Shown piece after piece: positions 26,386 to 35,440 of a stretch of 64,000 nucleotides of DNA (its first letter is position 1; each line of letters starts with the position of its first letter). A model generated the notes under the pieces. The model saw nothing but the letters and a program-made list of their open reading frames with translations. It made no database searches and was not told the origin of the DNA. The stretch is from Actinomycetospora soli (GTDB lineage: Bacteria > Actinomycetota > Actinomycetes > Mycobacteriales > Pseudonocardiaceae): assembly GCF_021026295.1 (NCBI RefSeq), contig NZ_JAJNDA010000001.1, positions 124,001 to 188,000 of the forward strand, in the 5' to 3' direction. The translations under genes and the position numbers were made by a program.

Positions 26386-29300
26386 CACCAGCCCGCTGAG
26401 CGCGAGGACCCGCGCGGCCGGCCCCGTCTCCGGCAGCACCAGCTCCGCCCCGGCCCCGGCCGCCGCGAGCAGCACGCCGATCCCGGCGCTGGCGAGGTGC
26501 CCCACCCCCGTCACGTCCAGGGTCCAGCTCGGGCCGGGCGGGGCGATCAGCGCGCGGGCCAGCACGTCGGCCCCGGCCAGGTCGAGGTCGCCCGTCACCC
26601 GCACCGTGGTGCCCTCGACGGTCACCGTCGCCGCCCGGTCGGGGGCCACCACGGCCGTCGTGTCCCGGTCCGCCGCGCCGGAGCGCCGGGCCGGGGGTAC
26701 GGTGAACGACACCGTGGTGCCGTCCGGCCCGGCGTCGAGGACGACGTCGGAGGCCAGCGCCCGGATCAGCGACAGCCCGCGGCCGCGGTGCCCCGGGTCG
26801 GTGGGGATCGCGCGCCAGGCGCCGTGGTCGGTGACGTCCACCGCCACCCCGCCGTCGGGCCGCACCGCGAGCGTGACCGTGACCTGCGCCCCGGGCGGCG
26901 GCACCGCGCCGTAGGCGTGCTCGACCGCGTTCGTGGCGGCCTCGCCGAGGGCGAGCTGCAGGTCCTCGGCGACCTCGTCGCGCAGCCCCGCCGCCCCGGC
27001 CCACGTCCGGACCGCCCGCCGCATCCGGGCGAGCTCGACGGGGTCGGCGGGGAAGGTCCGGGTCAGGGGTGAGGGGGCCAGCCGCACGACGACCACGGCC
27101 ACGTCGTCGATCGCCTCGGCGGGGGCGAGCGCGTCGAGCAGGTGCGAGGCCATCGGTTCGGGGGCCGTGTCGACGCTGCGGGTCGCCACCGCGACGAGCC
27201 GGTCCAGGCCCTCGTCGAGGGACTCGCCGCGGCGCTCGACGAGCCCGTCGGTGTAGAGCACGAGGTCGGCGCCCGGCCGGACGTGGACCACGCCCTCCGT
27301 GCGCGGCGGCCGGTTCTCCTGCGCGAGCCCGAGCAGCGGGCCGTGCCCGGCGGCGTCGGTGAGCAGGCGCGGGCCGTCGTCGTCGATGAGCAGGGCCGGC
27401 AGGTGCCCCGCCCGCGACCAGCGCACCTCGCCCGACTCGATGTCGACGAGCAGACAGATCGCCGTCGAGGCCCGTGCGCCCGCGACCCGGGAGACCAGGC
27501 CGTCGAGCAGGTCGAGGGCAGGACCGGGTCCGTGGCCCGCGAGCAGGTACCCGGACAGTGCGGTCCGCAGCTGCCCCATGACGGCGGCCGCCGCGGTCCC
27601 CTGGCCGACGACGTCGCCGACCACCACCGCGACGTGGCGCGGCCCGACCTCGACGACGTCGTACCAGTCGCCGCCGGCGGACGTCCCGACCGCGCCGGGC
27701 AGGTAGCGCACCGCGATCGGCAGGCGGGCCACCTCCGGCAGGGCCTGGGGCAGCAGCGACCGCTGCAGGGTCTGCGCGATCTCGTGCTCGGCCCGGAACA
27801 GCCGCGCCCGGTCGAGGGCCACCGCGCACGGCTCGGCGAGCGCGAGCAGGGTGGTGCGCTCCCCCGCGTCCAGCCGCCCGAGGACGTCCCGGCCGACGGT
27901 GATGCCGCCGACGACGTTCCCCGCCGCGATCAGCGGGACCGTGACCACCTTGCGCAGCCCCCGGGCCCGCATCAGTGCGACGAGCTCGGGGTCCTGCGCG
28001 CCCTCGGGCTCGCCGGGCTCGGGTTCGTGCACCCAGATCGAGCGCTCGGAGCGCACGGCCCGGGTGAGCAGGGTGTCGGAGTCCAGGGAGACGACGTTCC
28101 CGTGCGAGCGGGGGTCGAGCTCGGCGGGCCGCCGGGTCACCATGCGCAGCTCGCGGGTCGCGCGGTCGTACTCGAAGACGGCGGCCTGGGTGTCCTCGCC
28201 CAGCAGCTCCACGACGTGCTCCATCATCGCCCGGCCCACGTCGGCGGGCGTGGCGGCCGCGGAGAACGCGGTGGTGGCGTGGTGGACGATCGCGAGCCGG
28301 TGCGCGGCGCTGCGCTCGTCGGCGTAGAGCAGCGCGTTGTCGAGGCTGGGGAGTGTGCGCGCCACGACCTCGTCGACGAGGGCGCGGTCGGCGTCGGACC
28401 AGACCGCGGCGGACGGGTCGCGCTCCAGCACGAGGACGCCGAGCGTCCGGTCGCGGACCCGCAGCGGACGCCGCAGGCGGTGCGGGTCCGCGTCCGTCCC
28501 GATCTCGCCGCTCTCGTCGACGTACACCCGGTCGCCGAGGTGCGCGTCGTGCAGCACCCGGGCGAGCTCCCGCAGTCGGCCGGCGACGGTGTCGGTCGAC
28601 TCCATCCCCGCGCCGACCTCGGCGAGCAGCCGCGCGCGGTCGGCCTCGCGGAGCCGGGTCTCGACGTCCACCGCCGCACCGACCCACCCGCTCGCGTGGC
28701 CGTCCGGCCCCGGGACGGGCGTGGCCTGCTCGACGAGGCGGTGGAAGGTCCCGTCGGCGTGGCGCAGGCGGAAGTCGGTCTCCCAGCTCCGGCCCTCGGC
28801 GCGCGCGGGGGCCACCACGGCGTCGTAGGCCTCGCGGTCCGCCGGGTGCAGCCCGGAGAGCCAGCCCTGACCGAGCTCCCCGGCCCGGTCGCGGCCGGTG
28901 AACCGGGTCCAGCCGGCGTTGAGGAAGACGCGTCGCCCCACGGCGTCGGACACCCAGATCATGGCCGGCGCGAGGTCGGCCACCGCGGAGAAGCGGGCCT
29001 CGGCCTCGCGGCGGGCGCGCCCGAGCTGCAGGTGGGCCTGCACCCGGGCCTGCAGCTCGCCGGGCGCGAACGGCTTGACGAGGTAGTCGTCGGCCTGGGC
29101 GGCGAGGCCCTCGACGGCCGCCTCCTCCCCCGCCCGCGCCGAGAGCAGCAGGACCGGCACCCGGTCGGTGCGCGGGTCGGAGCGCAGCGCCGTGAGCAGG
29201 CCCAGCCCGTCGCGGCCGGGCATCATCACGTCCGACACCACCATGTCCGGCGGGTCGGCCAGGGCGAGCTCGAGGGCCTCGTCGCCGTCGACGGCGGTCA

Positions 29301-31260
29301 GCACCGTGCAGCGCGGGGCGAGCAGCCGGCTCACGTAGTCGCGCATGTCGGCGTTGTCGTCGACGACCAGCACGCGACCCAGCACGGAGCCCTCGGACGC
29401 CGCCGGGCCCGCGCCCGCGCCGGTGGGGACCCACAGCTCGGCCTCGTCGACGAGGGCACGCGACCGGCCGGTGGGGTCGGAGGACGGGTCCGCCGGGTCG
29501 TCGGTGCCGTCGGCGCCGTCGCTGCCGTCGCTGCCGTCCCGGTCGCCGGCGGCGACGACGGGCATGCGGACCGTGAACGTCGTCCCGACACCGAGCTCGC
29601 TCCCGACCTGCACCGACCCGCCGTCGTACTCGACGAGCTCGCGCACCAGCGCGAGGCCGATGCCGCTGCCCTCCGCGGAGCGGGCCCAGGTGCCCTCGAT
29701 GCGGTGGAACCGCTCGAACAGGCGGGGCAGCTCGTCCGGGGCGATCCCGATCCCGGTGTCGGCCACGGTCAGGACGGCCTGGTCGCCCTCGCGGCGCAAC
29801 TGCACCGTCACCGAGCCGGCGCGGGTGTACTTGAGGGCGTTGGAGACGAGGTTGAGCACGACGCGTTCCCAGCCCGTGCGGTCCACCGCGACGCGCTCCG
29901 GCCAGGACGGGGCGTCCACGACGTACTCGAGGCCGGCCCGCTGCATCGCCGAGGCCACCATCCCGGTGACGTCGACGGTGAAGCGGCCGAGGTCGACCGG
30001 CGTGCGGATCGGCGCGGACCCGCCGGCCTGCAGGCGGGCGACCTCGAGCAGGTCGCCGACGAGGCGGGTGAGCCGCCGGGTGTTGCGCGCGACGACCTCC
30101 AGGTCCCCGCGGGCGCGGGCCGGCGCGAGGTCGGGGTCGGCGAGGAGCCCGTCGACCGGCCCGGAGATGAGCGTCAGGGGCGTGCGCAGCTCGTGGCTCG
30201 CGTCGGCGAAGAACCGGCGCCGCGCCTCGTCGAGCTCGGCGAGCGCCTCCGCCCGGCGTCGTTCGGACTCCGCGGCGCGGGCGTCGAGCACCCCGGAGGT
30301 GACCTGGCTCGCGACCAGCTCGACGAAGTCGCGGTAGAGGTCGTCGAAGGCGAGGAAGCGGGACAGCCCGACGACGAGGACGCCCAGCAGCTCGTCGGGA
30401 GCGGCCCCGGGCGGGCGCAACGGCACGAGCGCCACCCGGTCGCAGTCCTCGGGCACCGCGCCGTGCACCCCGGTCGGCAGGTCGATGACGGTGGTGCCCT
30501 CGCGGGCTCGGTCCAGCGGCCACGGCCCGATCTCGTCCGGACCCGCCGTCCAGGGCGCCGCCGGGCCGCCGCGGTCGGTGCCGATGGCGGCCACCAGTTC
30601 CAGGCCGCCGTCCTCCTGCAGGTAGACGAGCCCGAACGGCACGTCGCGGTGGTCGTCGCCGAGCACCTCCCCGGCCGCGTCGGCGACCGCGCGGGTGGTG
30701 CGCGCCGTGGTCATCGCGGTCGCGAGGTCGCGCAGGAACGCCATCCGCCGTTCGGAGAGCACGCGCGGGGTCGTCTCGGCCACCGCGCAGAACAGTCCGC
30801 GGATCGTGCCCTGCTCGTCGGCGAGCGGGCTGTAGGAGAAGGTGTGATACGTCTCCTCGGGCCAGCCGTTGCGCTCGAGGTAGAGCAGCAGGTCCTCGTC
30901 CCAGGTCGACTCGCCGCGCTCGATGACGGCCGTGACCTGGGGCAGCACGTCGTCGTAGATCTCCGACCAGACCTCCCGGAACGGTCGGCCCAGCGCCCCC
31001 GGGTGCTTCGAGCGCAGCGTGTCCCGCCGGTAGGAGTCGTTGTAGAAGAACGTGAGGTCCGGCCCCCACGCCATCCACATCGAGAACCGGGAGGTCAGGA
31101 GCACGCGGACCACGGTGCGCAGCTCCCGGGGCCAGGACCGCGAGGGCCCGAGCGGGGTGCCCGCCCAGTCGACCTGGGCCATGGCGGCGGCGACGTCGCC
31201 GTGCCCGGCGAACAGCGGATCGACCTCCGCCGGCTCCGCCCCGTCCGCTGCCCCTGCCAT
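26362..31260 (-). CDS. Giant hybrid sensor: HK-REC-PAS-GAF-SpoIIE-RsbW-STAS fusion
   Basis: 1632 aa in one uninterrupted frame; ATG 31260 has GGAGGAG upstream. Domains in order: PAS-like (30-160); GAF (170-335); HisKA with His356 (DASHELRTPLTLISG); HATPase_c (455-570, NLVSNALKYT, DTGIGI, EGSGIGLAL); an Asp/Gly/Ser linker; a receiver with Asp677 (VVSDVMMPGRDG) and Lys in YLVKPFA; PAS (763-880); two GAF-like regions (890-1160); a PP2C/SpoIIE phosphatase (1175-1385, GGDWYDVVEV with Asp1198, VVGDVVGQG, LYTDGLVERRG); an RsbW-like kinase (1400-1525, Asn1444 in ATNAVEHAYG); and STAS (1540-1632, LASAGIGVLL). The C-terminal half resembles mycobacterial Rv1364c; the added kinase/receiver front end is unusual. 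Probably cytoplasmic, since no membrane helices are seen. Likely controls an alternative sigma factor by partner switching. Confidence 0.93.
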   Translation of the reverse strand: MAGAADGAEPAEVDPLFAGHGDVAAAMAQVDWAGTPLGPSRSWPRELRTVVRVLLTSRFSMWMAWGPDLTFFYNDSYRRDTLRSKHPGALGRPFREVWSEIYDDVLPQVTAVIERGESTWDEDLLLYLERNGWPEETYHTFSYSPLADEQGTIRGLFCAVAETTPRVLSERRMAFLRDLATAMTTARTTRAVADAAGEVLGDDHRDVPFGLVYLQEDGGLELVAAIGTDRGGPAAPWTAGPDEIGPWPLDRAREGTTVIDLPTGVHGAVPEDCDRVALVPLRPPGAAPDELLGVLVVGLSRFLAFDDLYRDFVELVASQVTSGVLDARAAESERRRAEALAELDEARRRFFADASHELRTPLTLISGPVDGLLADPDLAPARARGDLEVVARNTRRLTRLVGDLLEVARLQAGGSAPIRTPVDLGRFTVDVTGMVASAMQRAGLEYVVDAPSWPERVAVDRTGWERVVLNLVSNALKYTRAGSVTVQLRREGDQAVLTVADTGIGIAPDELPRLFERFHRIEGTWARSAEGSGIGLALVRELVEYDGGSVQVGSELGVGTTFTVRMPVVAAGDRDGSDGSDGADGTDDPADPSSDPTGRSRALVDEAELWVPTGAGAGPAASEGSVLGRVLVVDDNADMRDYVSRLLAPRCTVLTAVDGDEALELALADPPDMVVSDVMMPGRDGLGLLTALRSDPRTDRVPVLLLSARAGEEAAVEGLAAQADDYLVKPFAPGELQARVQAHLQLGRARREAEARFSAVADLAPAMIWVSDAVGRRVFLNAGWTRFTGRDRAGELGQGWLSGLHPADREAYDAVVAPARAEGRSWETDFRLRHADGTFHRLVEQATPVPGPDGHASGWVGAAVDVETRLREADRARLLAEVGAGMESTDTVAGRLRELARVLHDAHLGDRVYVDESGEIGTDADPHRLRRPLRVRDRTLGVLVLERDPSAAVWSDADRALVDEVVARTLPSLDNALLYADERSAAHRLAIVHHATTAFSAAATPADVGRAMMEHVVELLGEDTQAAVFEYDRATRELRMVTRRPAELDPRSHGNVVSLDSDTLLTRAVRSERSIWVHEPEPGEPEGAQDPELVALMRARGLRKVVTVPLIAAGNVVGGITVGRDVLGRLDAGERTTLLALAEPCAVALDRARLFRAEHEIAQTLQRSLLPQALPEVARLPIAVRYLPGAVGTSAGGDWYDVVEVGPRHVAVVVGDVVGQGTAAAAVMGQLRTALSGYLLAGHGPGPALDLLDGLVSRVAGARASTAICLLVDIESGEVRWSRAGHLPALLIDDDGPRLLTDAAGHGPLLGLAQENRPPRTEGVVHVRPGADLVLYTDGLVERRGESLDEGLDRLVAVATRSVDTAPEPMASHLLDALAPAEAIDDVAVVVVRLAPSPLTRTFPADPVELARMRRAVRTWAGAAGLRDEVAEDLQLALGEAATNAVEHAYGAVPPPGAQVTVTLAVRPDGGVAVDVTDHGAWRAIPTDPGHRGRGLSLIRALASDVVLDAGPDGTTVSFTVPPARRSGAADRDTTAVVAPDRAATVTVEGTTVRVTGDLDLAGADVLARALIAPPGPSWTLDVTGVGHLASAGIGVLLAAAGAGAELVLPETGPAARVLALSGLVSPQAART

Positions 31261-31360
31261 CCGCCGTTCTCCTCCGTACCGGTGACGATCGAGCCTAACG
31301 CCGGGGGCGTGTACCCGGTTCGCGCGGCGATGCCCCGTGCGGACCGGGAGGATCGGCGCC

Positions 31361-33097
31361 GTGACGGGTACGGGTGTCGACGGGACGTTCTCGGTGTGGG
31401 CTCCGACGGCCGGGACGGTGTCGGTGGTGGTCGACGGCGTCGCCCGGCCCATGAGCGCCGACGAGGGATGGTGGACCGCGACCGTCGAGGGGGCCGGTCC
31501 GGGCAGCTCGTACGCCTACGCCCTGGACGGCGCCGACCCGCTGCCCGACCCGCGCTCGCGCCGGCAGCCCGACGGCGTCCACGCGCCCTCGCAGGTGTGG
31601 GCGCCGCCGGCCGGCCGCGACGAGGGCTGGACCGGCCGCGGGCTGCCCGGTGCGGTGATCTACGAGCTGCACGTCGGCACGTTCACCCCCGGCGGCACGT
31701 TCGACAGCGCGGTCGACCGCCTCGACCACCTCGTCGAGCTCGGCGTGACGATCGTCGAGGTGCTGCCGGTCAACGCCTTCGACGGCACCCGCGGCTGGGG
31801 CTACGACGGGGTGCTGTGGTTCGCCGTCACCGAGAACTACGGTGGCCCGGACGCGTTCCGCCGGTTCGTCGACGCCTGCCACGACCGGGGCCTCGGGGTG
31901 GCCCTCGACGTCGTGTACAACCACCTCGGGCCGTCCGGGGCCTACCTCGACCGGTTCGGGCCGTACTTCGCGGGCTCCAACGACTGGGGGTCCGCGCTCA
32001 ACCTCGACGGGCCCGGTTCGGACACCGTGCGGGCCTACATCCTCGAGAACGTGACGATGTGGTTCGTCGACTTCGGGGTCGACGCGCTGCGCCTCGACGC
32101 GGTGCACGCGCTGCGCGACACCCGCGCGACGCACCTGCTCGAGGAGATGGCCGTCCACGTCCAGGGCCTGGAGGCGGCGCTGGGACGGCCGCTCACGCTC
32201 ATCGCCGAGTCCGACCTGAACGACCCGCGGCTGGTCACCCCGCGCGAGGCCGGCGGCTACGGGCTCGACGCCCAGTGGTGCGACGACATCCACCACGCCC
32301 TGCACTCGACGCTGACCGGTGAGACGCAGGGCTACTACGTCGACTTCGGCGAGCTGGAGACCCTCGGCCGCGTGCTGCGCGAGGCCTACGTGCACGCCGG
32401 GACGTGGTCGACGTTCCGCGGCCGCACCCACGGGCGGCCGGTCGACCTCGACCGTGTTCCCGGCTGGCGCTTCCTCGCCTACCTGCAGGACCACGACCAG
32501 GTGGGCAACCGCGCGGGCGGCGACCGGCTCTCCGCGTCGCTGTCCCCCGGCCGGCTCGCGTGCGGGGCGGCGCTGGTGTTCTGCTCGCCGTTCACGCCGA
32601 TGATCTGGATGGGCGAGGAGTGGGGCGCGTCGACGCCGTGGGCCTTCTTCGTCGGGTTCGACGACCCGCAGCTGCAGGACGCCGTCCGGGAGGGCCGTCG
32701 TCGGGAGTTCGCCGAGCACGGCTGGGGCGCCGAGGAGGTGCCCGACCCCACGGACCTCGCCACCTTCGAGCGCTCCCGCCTGGACTGGGCCGAGCCCGAG
32801 GAGGGCCAGCACGCCTGGCTGCTCGACGTCTACCGCACGCTCGCCGCGCTGCGCCGCACCGAGCGGGAGCTGGCCGACCCGCGCCTGGACCGGGTGCACG
32901 TCGACGTCGACCCCGGCGCCCGCACCCTCGTGGTGCACCGCGGGGCGCTGCGCCTCGTGGTGAACCTCGGCGGCGGGGAGGCGACGGTGCCGATCGACGG
33001 CGCCACCGAGGTGGTGTGGGCGCCGTTCGAGGTGGGGCTCTCGGAGGCCGCGGTCGTGCTGCCGGCCGAGTCGTGCGCGCTGGTGCGGACGTCCTGA
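31361..33097 (+). CDS. treZ: Maltooligosyl trehalose trehalohydrolase TreZ
   Basis: 578 aa. An N-terminal CBM48-like domain (GTFSVWAPTAGTVSVVVDG) precedes a GH13 barrel: PRSRRQPDGVHAPSQV is a TreZ hallmark, with DVVYNHLGPSGAY, the nucleophile in ALRLDAVHAL and acid Glu in LIAESDLNDPRL. It releases free trehalose from maltooligosyl trehalose made by TreY. GTG 31361 is preferred because GGGAGGA lies 8 nt upstream; GTG 31337 is possible. Separated from glgX-treY by about 13 kb and divergent from the giant sensor gene. Confidence 0.95.
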   Translation: MTGTGVDGTFSVWAPTAGTVSVVVDGVARPMSADEGWWTATVEGAGPGSSYAYALDGADPLPDPRSRRQPDGVHAPSQVWAPPAGRDEGWTGRGLPGAVIYELHVGTFTPGGTFDSAVDRLDHLVELGVTIVEVLPVNAFDGTRGWGYDGVLWFAVTENYGGPDAFRRFVDACHDRGLGVALDVVYNHLGPSGAYLDRFGPYFAGSNDWGSALNLDGPGSDTVRAYILENVTMWFVDFGVDALRLDAVHALRDTRATHLLEEMAVHVQGLEAALGRPLTLIAESDLNDPRLVTPREAGGYGLDAQWCDDIHHALHSTLTGETQGYYVDFGELETLGRVLREAYVHAGTWSTFRGRTHGRPVDLDRVPGWRFLAYLQDHDQVGNRAGGDRLSASLSPGRLACGAALVFCSPFTPMIWMGEEWGASTPWAFFVGFDDPQLQDAVREGRRREFAEHGWGAEEVPDPTDLATFERSRLDWAEPEEGQHAWLLDVYRTLAALRRTERELADPRLDRVHVDVDPGARTLVVHRGALRLVVNLGGGEATVPIDGATEVVWAPFEVGLSEAAVVLPAESCALVRTS

Positions 33098-33139
33098 CCC
33101 CCTCGTGGCAGGAAAGCGTCGTTGCTGTCATCCAGTGGG
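33098..33139 (-). repeat. 42-bp 3'-end element, copy 1
   Basis: Matches 33098-33139 to 35096-35137 with two mismatches. On the minus strand it ends in TTCCTGCCACGAGGGGG. It begins 20 bp after the acs stop codon. It overlaps the terminator-like hairpin at 33114-33152. Confidence 0.85.
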
Positions 33140-33152
33140 TGCAACGCCGCTT
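33114..33152. terminator. Bidirectional hairpin between treZ and acs
   Basis: Arms AAGCG-T-CGTTGC (33114-33125) and GCAACG-C-CGCTT (33141-33152) pair over 11 bp with one internal mismatch around a 15-nt loop. It lies in the 61-bp gap between two convergent genes. No U-tract follows, which is usual for actinobacterial terminators. Confidence 0.7.
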
Positions 33153-33158
33153 CGTCGG

Positions 33159-35081
33159 TCAGGCCCGCAGCGCCGCCCGCGCCTGATCGAGGGCGGTCGG
33201 GTCGACGATCGACGTCGTGTCCCCGGGCTCCCGGCCGGACGCCAGGTCGAGCAGCAGGCGGCGCAGGATCTTGCCGGAGCGCGTCTTCGGCAGGACCGAG
33301 ACGACGTGCACCTGCTGCGGCCGCGCGACCGGGCCGAGCTCGCGGGTGACGTGGGCACGCAGGTCGGCGGTGAGGTCCTCGTCGGGCGCGGGCTCCCCCC
33401 GGGTCACGACGAACGCGACGACCGCCTGACCCGTCGTCGGGTCGGGGGCGCCGATCACCGCCGCCTCGCCGACCCGCGGGTGGCTCACCAGCGCGGACTC
33501 CAGCTCGATCGACGAGAGCCGGTGCCCGGACACGTTCATGACGTCGTCCACGCGGCCCTGCAGCCACACGTACCCGTCGTCGTCGATGCGGGCGCCGTCC
33601 CCGGCGAGGTACCAGCCCTGCGTGCGGAACCGCTCGAAGTAGGACGAGACGTAGCGGTCCGGGTCGCCCCAGACGGTCCGGGCCATCGACGGCCAGGGCC
33701 GGTCGACGACGAGCAGCCCGCCCTCGTCGGGCGCCGCGTCGGTGCCGTCCTCGTGGACCACCCGGACCGAGACGCCGGGCAGCGGGCGGGTCGCCGAGCC
33801 GGGCTTCAGCGTCGTCGTGCCCGGCAGCGGGGCGACCATCGCGGCGCCGGTCTCGGACTGCCACCACGTGTCGACGATCGGGCAGCGGCCACCGCCGACG
33901 TGGGTGTGCAGCCAGCGCCACGCCTCGGGATTGATCGCCTCGCCGACGCTGCCGAGCAGCCGCAGCGACGACAGGTCGTGCCCCTCGAGGATCTCGGTGC
34001 CCCAGGTCATGAAGGTCCGGACGAGCGTGGGCGCCGTGTAGTACACGGTGACGCCGTAGCGGGCGAGTATCTCGAAGTGCCGGCCCCGGTGCGGGGTGTC
34101 CGGTGTGCCCTCGTAGAGGACCTGCGTGACGCCGTTCGCGAGCGGGCCGTAGACCTCGTAGGTGTGTGCGGTGACCCAGGCGAGGTCGGCCTGGCACCAG
34201 TAGACGTCGTCGTCGCGGTGGTCGAAGCACGCCCAGGCGGTCCAGGCGGTCTGGGTGAGGTAGCCGCCCATGGTGTGCACGAGGCCCTTGGGGCGGCCGG
34301 TCGTCCCGGACGTGTAGATCAGGAAGAGCGGCGTCTCGGCGTCGAAGGCCTCCGCGTCGTGCGTGGTGGGCTGCGGGTCGACGACGTCGTGCCACCACAC
34401 GTCGCGGCCCTCGGTCCACGGCACGTCCTGCCCGGTGCGCCGCACGACGAGGACGTGCTCGACGTCGGTGCCGGCCACGGCGTGGTCGGCGTTCTCCTTG
34501 ACCGCGATGGCCTTCCCGCGCCGGTACTGCCCGTCGGTGGTGACGACGACCTTCGCCCGCCCGTCGGTCACGCGGAACCGCAGCGCCTCGGCCGAGAACC
34601 CGCCGAAGACGAGCGAGTGCAGGGCCCCGATCCGCGCGCACGCCAGCATCACCACGACGGTCTCGACCAGCACGGGCAGGTACACCACGACGACGTCGCC
34701 GGTCCCGACGCCGAGCCCGGTCAGCGCGTGCGCGGCCTGCGCCACCCGGCGCTGCAGGTCGGCGTACGTCACCGCGACCCGGTCCCCCGGCTCGCCCTCC
34801 CAGTACAGCGCGACCTTCTCCCCGCGGCCTGCGGCCACGTGCCGGTCCACGCAGTTGTGCGCGACGTTCAGCCGGCCGTCGGCGAACCAGGTGACGAACG
34901 GGTGCTCGGACCCGTCGTAGCCCTGCGTCGGCTCCCGGTCCCAGTCCAGCTCGCGGGCCCGGGCGAGCCAGAACGCGTCGAGGTCGGCGTCCGCCTCGGC
35001 GCGCAGCCGGGCCTCGTCGTCGGCGGTGACGTTGGCGCGGGCGCGCAGGTCGGCGGGCGGGGCGTAGCGGTCGTCGTCCAT
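33159..35081 (-). CDS. acs: Acetyl-CoA synthetase
   Basis: 640 aa, the usual length. AMP-forming enzyme that activates acetate to acetyl-CoA through acetyl-AMP. Visible motifs are the phosphate loop IYTSGTTGRPKGLVHT, the adenylate motif DTWWQSETG, hinge Asp/Arg in YLAGDGARIDDDGYVWLQGR and the regulatory/catalytic Lys in PKTRSGKILRR, which in homologues is acetylated. ATG 35081 (MDDDRYAPPADLRARANV) gives the standard start; the upstream ribosome binding site is weak. Both its 5' and 3' sides carry copies of a 42-bp element. Confidence 0.96.
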   Translation of the reverse strand: MDDDRYAPPADLRARANVTADDEARLRAEADADLDAFWLARARELDWDREPTQGYDGSEHPFVTWFADGRLNVAHNCVDRHVAAGRGEKVALYWEGEPGDRVAVTYADLQRRVAQAAHALTGLGVGTGDVVVVYLPVLVETVVVMLACARIGALHSLVFGGFSAEALRFRVTDGRAKVVVTTDGQYRRGKAIAVKENADHAVAGTDVEHVLVVRRTGQDVPWTEGRDVWWHDVVDPQPTTHDAEAFDAETPLFLIYTSGTTGRPKGLVHTMGGYLTQTAWTAWACFDHRDDDVYWCQADLAWVTAHTYEVYGPLANGVTQVLYEGTPDTPHRGRHFEILARYGVTVYYTAPTLVRTFMTWGTEILEGHDLSSLRLLGSVGEAINPEAWRWLHTHVGGGRCPIVDTWWQSETGAAMVAPLPGTTTLKPGSATRPLPGVSVRVVHEDGTDAAPDEGGLLVVDRPWPSMARTVWGDPDRYVSSYFERFRTQGWYLAGDGARIDDDGYVWLQGRVDDVMNVSGHRLSSIELESALVSHPRVGEAAVIGAPDPTTGQAVVAFVVTRGEPAPDEDLTADLRAHVTRELGPVARPQQVHVVSVLPKTRSGKILRRLLLDLASGREPGDTTSIVDPTALDQARAALRA

Positions 35082-35095
35082 CGCGTGCCGAGTTC

Positions 35096-35137
35096 CCCCC
35101 TCGTGGCAGGAACGCGTCGTTGCTGTCGTCCAGTGGG
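35096..35137 (-). repeat. 42-bp 3'-end element, copy 2
   Basis: Second copy, 1998 bp from the first, starting 21 bp after the stop of the 70-aa gene and just upstream of acs. A short hairpin, GTGGG/CCCAC around 6 nt (35133-35148), overlaps its promoter-distal end. Confidence 0.85.
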
Positions 35138-35157
35138 AGGAAACCCACACGGTCGGG

Positions 35158-35370
35158 TCAGTCCGGCGGCTCGTCGATCAGCTCGTCCAGCGTGACGAAC
35201 AGCGGCTCGCCCCGCTCCTGGGCCCGCGCGGCGGCGCGGCGGGCGGCCGCGGCGATCCGACCCAGTTCGTCGGCGCCCACCACCCGGGTCTGCACGACCT
35301 CACCGCTCTCGTCGGTCAGCGTGACGGCGACCAGGCCGGTCTCGCGCTCCTCCGAGAACGACAGCGGCAT
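35158..35370 (-). CDS. Small conserved-type hypothetical protein
   Basis: 70 aa, not recognised. Soluble and charged: a beta-rich first half (GLVAVTLTDESGEVVQTRVVG) and a helical second half (ELGRIAAAARRAAARAQERG) ending in LFVTLDELIDEPPD. ATG 35370 is leaderless: TAGGGT on the minus strand (35377-35382) is 6 nt upstream, which together with strong GC3 bias supports it as a real gene. Lies upstream of acs on the same strand with a repeat/hairpin in between. Confidence 0.65.
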   Translation of the reverse strand: MPLSFSEERETGLVAVTLTDESGEVVQTRVVGADELGRIAAAARRAAARAQERGEPLFVTLDELIDEPPD

Positions 35371-35415
35371 GCCCCCACCCTAGGCGCCGACGATGTGGCT
35401 TCTCCTGTCACTGGG

Positions 35416-35440
35416 TGCAAGCAGTGACGCATTGCTTGCA
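35416..35440 (-). terminator. Hairpin directly after the PatB-type lyase gene
   Basis: TGCAAGCA (35416-35423) and TGCTTGCA (35433-35440) form a perfect 8-bp stem around a 9-nt loop, starting at the base after the stop codon. Relatively A/T-rich for this genome. Probable terminator or mRNA 3' stabiliser. Confidence 0.7.

Noticed and set aside
27142-32322. A 1726-residue open frame on the plus strand opposite the giant sensor gene
   Set aside because: It is the GC-rich antisense shadow of a gene with recognisable domains throughout; its translation is low-complexity Arg/Gly/Val without domains and it runs through treZ in another frame.
33098-35137. acs as a mobile unit bounded by direct repeats
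   Set aside because: The repeats lie at matching distances after stop codons, which is better explained by a shared 3'-end element; no transposase or target duplication is seen.
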